Below are positions 41,679 to 51,771 of a stretch of DNA of 64,000 bases, one piece after another. The position numbers and the translations under genes were made by a program. The notes below the pieces were generated by a model, which did no database searches, was not told the DNA's origin, and was given only the letters and a program-made list of their open reading frames with translations. The DNA lies in contig NC_135221.1 of the NCBI RefSeq assembly GCF_052324685.1, positions 21,679,371 through 21,743,370 on the forward strand. The letters run 5' to 3'. This stretch comes from Brachyhypopomus gauderio. Its lineage: Eukaryota > Chordata > Actinopteri > Gymnotiformes > Hypopomidae. Numbering within the stretch: the first letter of the stretch is position 1; each line of letters opens with the position of its first letter.

Positions 41679-44478
41679 CGGTCGAGCTCACCTCAAAAGT
41701 GTGCAGCACATGTTTACAGACGTCAGTGAGGTCATTCAGGCCCTTGCGAAGAGGCTCAGTTGCAGGAACTCCTCCTTGAGACCCAGAGGGCGAGAAGAAA
41801 CAGGCAATCAAAACAGGAACAATGTGTCATACTGAGCTCTGCATCAAATAAGCTATTTCACAGGATGCTCAAGTGCAAGTATGTAAATGAATCAGAGGAC
41901 ACAAGGTATGTCCGGTTCTCTTGGCAAGTCCTGCTCTTTGGTGATTCGATGCTCATCAAATTATCCAAAAATCCTAAGAATTTCAAGATGCAGTTTAAGG
42001 GCCCCATGTCCCCGTCTGAAGGCCCCTCTCGGGTCTCTGCCCCTGCACTGGCCAATTAGATTAGCAGTGAAGGGAGGTCTTTGTTCTCTGGCCCACCAAA
42101 ACCAACTCCCTTCCTGCGCTCAGAAGAGGCTGTTCAAATAATCTAATTAACATAAAATGAAGTTGTTGAAAAGAAAAAAAAAGTTAGGCAGAGTTTGAGG
42201 GGGAAAAAGAACTAAAGATTAAAAACAAAGTGTAGGTTTGGGGGAGGTTTGTGTTGCAAAGGCAAAATAAGTATTTCTTGCTTTCTCTCCTGTAAAATTA
42301 TACTATATGCTGTTTGTGTATTATAGCCAAAAATATGCAAATTAACTCAACAATTTGCTTTAATTTAATTAACTGAAAGGGGTAATGAGAGTAAAGATAT
42401 GAAGAACTCACCTCGTGTCTGTATACGGAAGTTGATCTTGCTCTCAGAGGGGTGCGTGATGCTGTACCCACAGAACTCCACGTCAGGACTACGGAAACAC
42501 AACCAAAGGGCATGAAAGTCCTCCAACTACAACATGTGTGTGCGCGTGATGCAGCTTTTAGTACGAGGATTCTGATAAACCCTCTTGCACTTGCAGTTGT
42601 TAGGAGGATATTAGGAGAAGCCTCTCAAAGGCACATATCTGTTCTAGAAGACAACGATCTTCAGATGCACACCTCACCTCAGGTGATTAGGAACGCTTCA
42701 AAGAAGAAGGTTCTGAACCATGCATGATGGACACCTGTATGCGCAGTCTGCCAGGTTATTCTTACTTTTTCATGACCATGTATCTGAGGGAGTTGCCCAA
42801 AGTGTGGTCCTCCTCGTGCAAGACGAAGGTCACGCAGCCCTCGTCAGAGCCGTCAGCCTGGACCTGCACACAAACACAGCAACCATCAACCGGACCCACA
42901 TGTAGAGTGGTACTGCACAAAGACCATCACAACATGGACTCAGGAACATAACTCAAGATCTCACTGGTGGCACTAATGATAACTAATGCCAAATTTGCTG
43001 ATAAGGAACAAAAGCTATTATGGGCCTTAAACGTGTCAGAGATATTGGGCTGCTGTACAGACAGGAAGGGTGAAGGGCGGGAAGGGAGAAAGCCAACAAA
43101 ACTTGGAATTGATCAGAAGAGTTTTTTTTTTGTTTTCTTTCAGGCAGGAAAGATCTGTTGACACAGGACAGGAGGAGCAGCCTGCATGAAAACTGTATAT
43201 CAAAAAGATAAAAGAGGCGAGTGACTCCATTAGAGAGGTGGTTAACTCAAAACATCCATCACAAATTACTCTTATAAAACACAGAAAATTGTTTGAAGTC
43301 TATAAATCAAACTGCATGGGCCAAAGCTAAATCTTAACTTTGAGCATTCTGTTCAACCACTACTGTTTTTTGCTGTGTAGTGACTGCCAAAAAATGGTAA
43401 CAACTAATAACTTGTTGTAAATCAGCATTTCTTTATTCATTCAGGCCTGCCTCGTGAAAGGTGACCCTCTTGATGTAAAGCATCTTGGGTGGATGCTTGT
43501 GTATTATTAAAAATGAATGAAAGGAATGCAGTGGCACCTCTAGGAGCCGTTTAAACGTATGTATTTATCTGTTTGTTTAATCAAGCCACGGAGAGGACGA
43601 TTAGCAAATGAGCAGTACTAGAAAAAAATATTTAGTAAGATTTACTAAATTACATGTGTTTCTAATTTTATGCGTTTCAAATGTTGGCCCAGTTAGGCTA
43701 TAAGTTATACAACAAATGATACAAACTTTATGTATTTGCTATTAGTTTTTTTTATTATCGTTATTAAAATATACTTGTCAGTTTGAATTCTTTTGAATGT
43801 TTTTTTTCTCTCATTTAAGGGTTTACGTACACGTTTACCTAATTAAACCTACATTTAAGGAAAGGCAGCAAAGTGTGCATAGGCTAATTGTTCATCATTA
43901 ATATTAATATTGAAGCTGTCATAGTTTACCCAGTAGCGCCTCCTGCTGCCTAAATAAATGAATAAATACATGAATAAAGAACGAAAGCTCTTTACGAGGA
44001 ACAGAGCCAAAAGATCCTGCTCCCATTAAAGAGCCATCATTCTCAATCACTAACGCTGCCTTCTTAACGCCCAGTTAGTTACATTAAACATGACTTTTAA
44101 ATAATGCAACGTTATCACAGGTTGATAACAGATATTGTAGCCCACATACAACACGTGATTGTATGGGTCAATAACGTAACTACCCATCTCCATGTGTTTC
44201 TCGTTATGGTGTTTCTTTGATGGCCTGAGACGCTTGGAGATGTTTTACTGCAGATGATTGTGTCTCCCAGATGGACAAACAGCTCAGGACTCTAGACTAG
44301 AAGATACCCAACTAAACTCGTGATTGTTTAGGTAATCGATATCATTTCACCATCAACATTTGCCATGTGGTTTAACGTTAACAGTATTTGATACAAAGAA
44401 CTTTAGGAGGGACAGAGTTCGTAGATATTAACTTACCATTTCCACAACTGGTTTCTTTTCTGTATCAGTACCAGCCAT
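40781..44478 (-). CDS. polr1d: RNA polymerases I and III subunit AC19 (POLR1D)
   Basis: Small alpha-like subunit that pairs with POLR1C in the assembly core of RNA polymerases I and III, acting in the nucleolus and nucleus. Five coding exons, right to left: 44478-44437, 42863-42766, 42488-42412, 41774-41692 and 40828-40781 (stop TGA at 40783-40781), all GT-AG, total 115 aa. The protein starts [14 protein letters not shown], then [25 protein letters not shown] (alpha-motif, almost identical to human), [43 protein letters not shown] and a short Lys/Glu-rich end ([12 protein letters not shown]). Human POLR1D is 133 aa; the difference is a shorter N-terminus. At exon 4 two acceptors three bases apart are possible (41774 or 41771); I chose 41774 because it aligns with the human protein without a gap. 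It is convergent with ednrb2. Confidence 0.97.
41635..41676. repeat. (TG)n microsatellite in polr1d intron
   Basis: Roughly 20 TG units just downstream of the donor of polr1d exon 4 (about 15 bp away in gene orientation, where it reads CA). Confidence 0.97.
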
Positions 44479-44850
44479 GCTTGCGTGTGACGTCTCTTCT
44501 TCTTTGGTTTTGTGGTGGTTAGCAAACATCTATTTAGTGTTTTACCGCCACCTACAGATAACACTACGTAACAATTTAACATGTTTTTTTGTCTTCAGTT
44601 GTATTTTCCGAATTCTTGACCTAAAATTAATAGAAAAGGTTATTACTCCACAAAAACTTTGCTTTTGTGGTCAGTACAATGATATTTTTTAATTGAACTA
44701 TTTTTATGACTATTCACAAAGTATTCAGTGCTGAGTATAGACTTTGAGAAGATTTTGGAACTGTGAGAACTTTCCAGAATTTTTTACAGTTTCGTTTGAT
44801 GTTCTGCTGAGTAAGTGAATGTACATACACAGCTACAGTTCATTTAGATG
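44479..44850. other. polr1d 5' flank
   Basis: Contains the presumed polr1d 5' UTR and promoter on the minus strand. No TATA box is obvious. No other gene seen. Confidence 0.4.
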
Positions 44851-45650
44851 GCATCAAGAGGTTGCATACATCCGGTAGACACATTTTGCTACGTCTGTGG
44901 CCAATTTAAAAAGACAAGAGCAAAGAAGTACTCTGAAAGCATCTGTTAAGATGTGTGAGGCCTACAAAGCAGACTTTGGCATATATGTTGGGGATCATGA
45001 CAAACCGTGTGACCTCATTTCACGTGTGAACACTGCAAGAAAACTCTCGAAGGAATGGAGCGTATTAGATGAAAGCATTAAATGAAAGTTTCAGATCAGA
45101 CCAAACTTTATCCAGCTTCTTCTGTTGTCAAGATGGACTTTGCTTCTGCAACAATCTGGCTGGTCTATTTGAGGTTATAGGAATCACCTATAGTTCATGT
45201 AGGAGCCTCAAAACCATGCTACATCACAACAAGAACAAGTATCCATCTCTGTGGCTCATTTTGGTGCAGCTAAAAGAGCAATACACCAGTGTCAAGATGT
45301 TGCTAGGTGCCTTGAAGTATGATGAGTATGGCTGGGAGTTATCAAAGATTGCAGAATGGTGTCATACCTGGAGTTATAACGTATCCTTGCTTTCTTTGCC
45401 TTTAGGACAGCTGGGGCAGCCAGGCTCACTAGCACGGCAGGACTAGCCTAAAAGGACAGAGATCTCTCTGGGGAAGAACAACATATTGTGGACTGGTGGA
45501 CCCCCCAAGGTGCTGATGCCACCACCACACATCAATTTAGGGCACATAAAAAATGGTCACAGCTCTAGATAAGGAGTCGACAGCTTTCAAATACCTCCAA
45601 GACCTTTTTGATAAACTGTACGAAGCAAAGGTCAAAGCAGGACTAGGAGC
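44851..45650 (+). pseudogene. Decayed copy of a multi-copy, transposon-associated fish gene
   Basis: Across several frames: a zinc-ribbon-like start (HPVDTFCYVCGQFKKTRA, 44860-44920), then KMCEAYKADFGIYVGDHDKP, TCEHCKKTLEG-like, ESFRSDQTLSSFFCCQDGLCFCNNLAGLFEVIGI, KTMLHHNKNKYPS, YTSVKMLLGALKYDEYGWEL and VTALDKESTAFKYLQDLF..LYEAKVKAG. The order matches a family of uncharacterised, highly repeated proteins in fish and arthropods that I know with the patterns FCYxCG, YFGxxVGDxDK, LLGxIKYDEFxW and VKAxDK; assignment is from memory. At least five frameshifts or stops, so it is dead. The repeat at 45660 arose in its 3' part. Confidence 0.7.
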
Positions 45651-45657
45651 TCCAAAG

Positions 45658-45910
45658 CAAGGACCTCCATGCAGAGGGGAGCAGGACCTTCATACAGAGG
45701 GGAACAGGACCTCCATACAGAGGGGAGCAGGACCTCCATGCAGAGGGGAGCCGGACCTCCATGCAGAGGGGAGCAGGACCTCCATGCAGAGGGGAGCAGG
45801 ACCTCCATGCAGAGGGGAGCAGGACCTCCATGCAGAGGGGAGCAGGACCTCCATGCAGAGGGGAGCCGGACCTCCATGCAGAGGGAAGCAGGACCTCCAT
45901 GCAGAGGGGT
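45658..45910 (+). repeat. 23-bp minisatellite, about 11 copies
   Basis: The unit aggacctccatgcagagggg plus agc is repeated from about 45658 to 45910 with variants (catacagag and gagccgg). The period of 23 is not a multiple of three, so a stop-free unit stays open in all frames and cycles as a 23-residue protein repeat. ORFs over it on both strands are therefore not evidence of genes. Confidence 0.95.
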
Positions 45911-46132
45911 TTCCTCTTTGCCCCTCTGAGGAGGAGAGCATGGAATGCCCACAGAGCAGCACTCCCGAGGGCACCAGCATGGTGAGCTACATCCCTTCGA
46001 GGAAGAGGAGAAGATGGAGGCAGAGGAGGAAGAGCCATCTGACCTGACCCCCCACAAGTTTTGCCATGACGCCCAAAATTGAGCTCAGGTGCATCATTTT
46101 TCCACTGAACATCCTTCAATTGTTTGAATGAC

Positions 46133-46556
46133 TTGATTGGAGTCCACCTGTGGTAACTCCAGTTGATTGGAGTCCACCTGTGGTAACTCCACTTGATTGG
46201 AGTCCACCTGTGGTAACTCCAGTTGATTGGAGTCCACCTGTGGTAACTCCACTTGATTGGAGTCCACCTGTGGTAACTCCAGTTGATTGGAGTCCACCTG
46301 TGGTAACTCCACTTGATTGGAGTCCACCTGTGGTAACTCCAGTTGATTGGAGTCCACCTGTGGTAACTCCACTTGATTGGAGTCCACCTGTGGTAACTCC
46401 AGTTGATTGGAGTCCACCTGTGGTAACTCCAGTTGATTGGAGTCCACCTGTGGTAACTCCACTTGATTGGAGTCCACCTGTGGTAACTCCACTTGATTGG
46501 AGTCCACCTGTGGTAACTCCAGTTGATTGGAGTCCACCTGTGGTAACTCCAGTTGA
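46133..46556 (+). repeat. 30-bp minisatellite, 14 copies, inside the Tc1 leader
   Basis: Unit ttgattggagtccacctgtg plus gtaactccas, where s is g or c. The base before successive units after the first reads G C G C G C G C G G C C G G, so the first part is a 60-bp dimer array and the end is irregular. Otherwise the copies are almost identical, which means recent expansion. Confidence 0.97.
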
Positions 46557-46767
46557 TTTGACATGATTTGCAAAGGCACAAACTGGGAAACTAGTCAGGG
46601 TCGAGGGAAAGATGAATGCAGCAATGTATGGAGACATCCTTGAAGAAAACCTGCTCCAGAGTGCTCTGGACCTCAGACTGGCCCAAAGGTTCATCAACAG
46701 GACAGTGACCCTGACAGCCAAGATTACAAAGGAGTGGCTTTGGGACAACTCTGTGAATGTTCTTGAG

Positions 46768-47623
46768 CAGTGTTGCGAATAACGGCGTTAGGTAACTGCG
46801 TCATTTTGTCAGTAACGGGATAATATAATTAATTACTTTTCCTGTCATTACAACGCCGTTGACGTTACTGGTCATTAAAAGCAGTGCGATACTATATATT
46901 GATATACTAACAGTAATGCGAGCGGACCGCTGCCCAGGTTAGTGAGGAGTAACAGATCTCGATAGGTCACAGTTCTCGGTGTAACACCTTTTTAACTTAA
47001 CAAGTCAGTAAGCGATTGGCTAAGGCAGCGTTATGGTAGCCAATCAGAGCCAATGTTTTTACACGCGCACCGAAGCACGTCAGTGAGGCAGAAATAGCGA
47101 GTCAGGAGCAAGCCGAGGAAAAATTTAAATTTTCAAGGTGGCAATATAAACATTATTTTAAAAAATACTTTAAGTTCTTGAATGTCTACCAGACTGTGTA
47201 TTTGATTTATTTAATTAAGAATAGAGGTTTTATTGTTAAGTTTACTTCTGTTGTGAACAAACCAGTTGTCTCAGGTTGAGAGAATTTAATTTGATAGATG
47301 TAAATGCACTTTATATAGTGTAACTTTTGCTTTTTTTTTTACAAACATTTGGGGTTTTAAAGGATTTTATCCTGCATTGGTCTGTGGATGTGCAATAAAT
47401 ATCAAAAATTAAACACCTTTCTGATCTACTCATTTCAACTGACTATGAAAACTGCTTTTTCAAAATTGGCATATTACCATTTTTAACTGTAATGCAAATA
47501 GTTACTTTCCCTGGTAACGAGTTACTTTTATTGTAGAGTAATTTAGTTACTAACTCGGTTACTTTTTTGAACAAGTAGTGAGTAACTATAACTAATTCCT
47601 AGTATAACTAGTTCCTAACACTG
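46768..47623 (+). mobile_element. hAT-type element (no transposase) with perfect 8-bp target duplication
   Basis: It begins cagtgttgcgaataacgg and ends cctaacactg, flanked by ttcttgag on both sides (46760-46767 and 47624-47631). Its ends consist of related 'gttacttt' and 'gtaacg' motifs. It is 856 bp with no transposase. Removing it restores the Tc1 reading NVLEWPSQSPD. Confidence 0.95.
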
Positions 47624-49140
47624 TTCTTGAGTGGCCCAGCCAGAGCCCAGACTCGAACCTGATCGGACACCTCTGGAGAGATATGAATATGGCTGTGCAC
47701 TAACACTTCCCATCCAACCTGATGGAGCTTGAGATGTTCTACAATGAAGAATCAGAGAAAATGCCCCAAATTCAGGTGTGCCAAGCATACTCAAAAAGAC
47801 CTGAGGCTGCAATTGCTGCCAAAGGTACTTCAACAAATTATTGAGTAAAGGCTATGAAAACGTATATACATGTGATTTTGTTGTTTTTATTTTTAATCCA
47901 TTTTCAAAAAATTCAAACAACCTTTTTTCACGTTATGGGGGACATTGTGTGTACAATTTTAAGGGGAAAATGTATCCATTTTGAAATAAGGCTGTAACGT
48001 AACAAAATGTGGAAAAAGTTAAGCTTTGTAAATACCTTCTGGAAACACGATATTTATACATGTTTAAAATTCCCCTCTTAACCTTAAGGGCAGTCTTTTT
48101 CCTTTAAGTTTGGGTCCTCTATCAAAGAGTCTTGCACAGTATCCTAGCCCTTCCCAAGAGTGCACTGTTCTGGACAGAGATCTCAGATGTTGCTGGGATC
48201 TGTTGGATCCACTCCCCCAGCCCCTAGTGCTACTATTACCTCAGGAACCACTGTTGCTTTCACCTTTTACATCTTTTCCAACTCTTTTTTTTTCTACATC
48301 TTTTTTCACTCTTATTTTTTTAGCTTCACAAAATCCTTGTGTCTGATTTTGCTATCACATGGGATTGCCACATTTATGACTACAGCCCTTTTCTGATGTT
48401 TGTCAATCACCACAATGTCAGGTTGGTTATTCATTACCATTTTACCAGTTATCTTGAAGTCCCACGGGATCTTGCTTGGTGGTTCTCCACCACTTTTGGG
48501 GAAGTGTTACACTTTAACCTTTAACCTTTAGATTTCCAGTCCATACTCTGCATAGATGTTTCTTTGTATTATGCCAGTGACTTGAATATACCATTCCATG
48601 TATTCTCTGCCTGCTAGCACCTTGCACCCTGCTATTATGTGCTGGACCATCTCAGGAGCATCACTGCACCTGCATCTAGGGGACTCCCTGGTGTGGTAGA
48701 TCTCAGCCTCTATTGATCAAATACTGAGAGCTTATTCTAGCATCCTTGATTAGCACATCTGTGCTGTCTTTCAGTCCAGCCTTTCACAGCCAGCGGCTTC
48801 TATTTGTCTATTTGGTTTATTCACCCATGATGGCATCTGCTCATCCTCATTCCTTTTCTCCTCAGGTTTCTGCTGTCTGAGCTGCTCCCTAAGCACCTTG
48901 TCACTTTGGGCCATCTTCCTGGTGTATTCCTAGACATTGATTTTGTCCTGGACAGTGGCTCTGATGCTCATACATCCTTGGCTCCCCTTCTTACACTTGA
49001 TGTACAGCCTCATTGTGCTGGATTTGGGATGAAACCATCCACCCACTGTCAGGAGTTGCTTGTATTGATGTCAGTGGCTTCTATCTTTTCCTTTGGCCAG
49101 GTTATTATTATTCCACAACCAAATGGAAATCATTTAGAGG

Positions 49141-50826
49141 CAGTGTTGCGAATAACGCCGTTAAAAATAACGGCGTTAGGTAACGCCGTCATTTTGTCAG
49201 TAACGGGATAAAATTATTAATTACTTTTCCTGTTGTTACAACACCGTTGACGTTACTCGATAGGTCACAGTTCTCGGTGTAACACCTGTTTAACTTAACA
49301 AGTCAGTAAGCGATTGGCTAAGGCAGCGTTATGGTAGCCAATCAGAGCCAGTGTTGTTACACGCGTGCCGAAGCACACCAGTGACACATGACACAAACGA
49401 AGAAGAGGCAGAAATGGCGAGCCAGGAGCAAGCCGAAGAAAATTAGCATTTTCAAGGTGGCGATATAAACATTATTTAACAAAATACTTTAAGTTCTTGA
49501 ATGTCTACCAGACTGTGTATTTGATTTATTTAATTAAGAATAGAGGTTTTATTGTTAAGTTTACTTCTGTTGTGAACAAACCAGTTGTCTCAGGTTGAGA
49601 GAATTTAATTTGATAGATGTAAATGCACTTTATATAGTGTAACTTTTGCTTTTTTTTTTTTTTTCTTTTTTTTACAAAGATTTGGGATTTTAAAGGATTT
49701 TATCCTGCATTGGTCTGTGAATGTGCAATAAATATCAAAAGTTAAACACCTTTCTGATCTACTCATTTCAACTGACTATGAAAACTGCATTAACTGTATT
49801 AACTGTAATGCAAATAGTTACTTTCCCTGGTAATGAGTTACTTTTATTATAGAGTAATTCAGTTACTAACTCGGTTACTTTTTTGAACAAGTAACTATAA
49901 CTAATTACTTTTTAAAAAGTCAATCAATCAATCAAATTTTATTTATATAGCGCTTTTTACAACAGTTGTTGTCCCAAAGCAGCTTTACAAGTGCCGAGTC
50001 CAAGCCCCCTGTGAGCAAGCCAAGGGCGACAGTGGCAAGGAAAAACTCCCTAGTTTTTTTTTGCATGAGGAAGAAACCTTGAGAGGAACCAAGACTCAGG
50101 GGGGGAACCCATCCTCCTCTGGCCGACACCGGTCACCATGACAACAACAACAATTTAGACAGAAAGAAATAAAGAAAAGGAAAAGATGTAGTATTGTCCA
50201 TCATGGTGTAGGCTTATCTGGTCAGGCAGTAGGTGGCTGGCACTGGATAAATCGCTTGTCTCTCCTCATCTCATTTTTCCTCAAGCAGGCGGGCAGCCAT
50301 GTGGAGAAAATAAAACAGGGAAAATTAGCTCTGTATGAGGACATATACAGGACAGATGAAATTAAACACATTTCTGGAGTGTGGCAGCAACTCCGGCATT
50401 AAGTTAAACTATTACAGCCTAGCTAAAAAAGGCAGAACCAGAAGGTAACATAGGCTTGGGAGCATTCTGAGACATTGGCATCCGTCCACTGCACTGTCAA
50501 CAAACTTGAGTGACCACGAGCAGTGACAGGATGACAGCACCAGCGCCCCAGTCTACCATAAAACCCTTCGCTTGTGAACCCCTGGATCTGTACCTTTATC
50601 TAAGGGGGGATATTAATTATCAAACGCTAAACTAAATAAGTGGGTTTTCAACCTAGACTTAAAGATTGTGACTGTGTCAGAGTCCCGTACGCATTTTGGA
50701 AGGTTGTTCCAAAACTGGGGGGCCTTATAAGAAAAGGCTCTTCCCCCTGCTGTTACCTTATTAATTTGTGGAACTAATAAAAGACCAGCACCCTGTGATC
50801 TTAGTTACGTAACGTTCCTAACACTG
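49141..50826 (+). mobile_element. hAT-type element, second copy, containing an L2-type insertion
   Basis: Same family as 46768-47623: starts cagtgttgcgaataacgc and ends cctaacactg, flanked by tttagagg on both sides (49133-49140 and 50827-50834). The left ~780 bp parallels the other copy closely; the middle is a foreign insertion. Confidence 0.95.
49919..50806 (-). mobile_element. L2-type LINE tail plus dispersed non-coding repeat inside the hAT element
   Basis: It starts with (aatc)n and the L2 tail in minus orientation (as at 14160), then runs on through about 640 bp of non-coding sequence with blocks I know as a dispersed fish repeat ('gtgggttttcaacctagact', 'ggaaggttgttccaaaactg'). It interrupts the hAT right end, whose 'gtaacgttcctaacactg' resumes near 50808. 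No coding region. Confidence 0.8.
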
Positions 50827-50894
50827 TTTAGAGGCCATCGGGAAAGCAGCCACAGCCAAATACCCCCAAAGAGTGAGGCATGTCCTGAGATGCC

Positions 50895-51041
50895 ACCTGA
50901 ATGACTACATTTCCCGAAAGGCCGTGCGGCGGAAGCGGAACGATGACAGTGGGCAATGCGGAACGAAGTTGCAAAAGCTTATGAACGTTTTAATGTCTAC
51001 AACGTGTGGACAGACTCAAATCTCCAGTGAAACCTCGCCAG
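50895..51041 (+). promoter_or_regulatory. Candidate vamp7 promoter and non-coding first exon
   Basis: ACTACATTTCCC at 50904-50915 resembles a ZNF143/Staf site. GCGGAAGCGGAA at 50928-50940 holds two ETS-type GGAA cores. The region is locally CpG-rich and TATA-less, typical of housekeeping promoters. A donor CTCGCCAG|GTATCA at 51041/51042 could end a non-coding exon spliced to acceptors at 51710, 51719 or 51729, just before the coding start at 51772. Confidence 0.55.
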
Positions 51042-51771
51042 GTATCACGTAGTCCCACTGTTCTCCTGTGCGTTTACTATCAAATTTAGCCATGAAGTTG
51101 TTTAGATTGCTATGAGGATAATGTAACAGCGATGTAGTTGATCTTTGTTGACGGCTAGGCTAACTCGGCTAAGTGTGGAGGTTGTTCTGCTGGTCTGGGT
51201 CAGCAGCAGGTCGGTCCGGTTATATAGTTGGTTCGGTAAACAAGACGTTAGGGCGGCTAGGATCTGCTTTGGTCGTGGACCTTTCATGTGTGTAGCGGTT
51301 AAAGGACTGAAGACACTGCCGTGTTCAACCAGCTGACTGGGTCTCCTGCGAGATGTTTCCTGTTCTCACAGCTGTTCTTCTCAGATCATCAGGAGATCTC
51401 TGGTCCTCCAGCGCTCCTTCGGTCAACATGGCGTTAGCCAACTCATATTTCGCAATCCAAACTGTCAACATTGAGTACTCTTATTCTTCCTTTTAGCAGT
51501 CAGCCATTTCCATGAAATGCTTTGACCTGCGTGTATATATACAGGTCTGAGTGGGCGGACTGGTGTCGGTCCAGAGTGTTTGGATGACCACTGACCTCCC
51601 AGCAGGTCTGGACTGGGCTCACCTTAGATATCTAGGCCCTCATCGCGTCCTCTGTGTCTTTGCTGTGCCCACTTGTCTGGTGTAAACTCAGTTAGTCTTA
51701 CTGTTTGCAGGTTTTGCAGCCTTTCACAGTAAGTAACTGGACCCCGTTGTCCGTCGTGCCTGCGTTTTACT

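Larger units (their letters stand above)
46045..48050 (+). mobile_element. Tc1/mariner transposon carrying a minisatellite and split by a hAT MITE
   Basis: The 5' part (46050-46135, 'gcccaaaattgagctcaggt') and the 'acatgatttgcaaaggcaca' block after the array match a widespread fish Tc1 leader. Then, after an internal deletion near 46585, comes transposase: LVRVEGKMNAAMYGDILEENLLQSALDLRL, KITKEWLWDNSVNVLE, and after the MITE WPSQSPDSNLIGHLWRDMNMAVH, LTLPSNLMELEMF and a KGTSTNY end near 47830-47845. The first two catalytic positions are lost. Boundaries are approximate. Confidence 0.88.
48095..50907. mobile_element. Non-LTR retrotransposon relic with inverted 5' segment, split by a hAT element
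   Basis: The minus strand from 49105 down to 48095 shows decayed C-terminal coding: TWPKEKIEATDIN, GWFHPKSSTMRLYIKC, ATVQDKIN, LREQLRQQKPEEK, KVVENHQA, QPDIVVIDKHQKRAVVINVAIP and SVQNSALLGRARI-like. The segment that should precede TWPKE (NGNHLEAIGKAATAKYPQRVRHVLRCHLN) is instead on the plus strand, at 49112-49140 continuing at 50835-50905. So the 5' part is inverted relative to the 3' part. The hAT element at 49141-50826 interrupts the inverted piece. Confidence 0.75.

Noticed and set aside
45643-46748. ORFs of up to 312 aa with repeating WSYHRWTPIN, VELPQVDSNQ or HAEGSRTSMQRG units
   Set aside because: They come from the 23-bp and 30-bp arrays in dead transposon DNA. Openness in many frames at once argues against coding.
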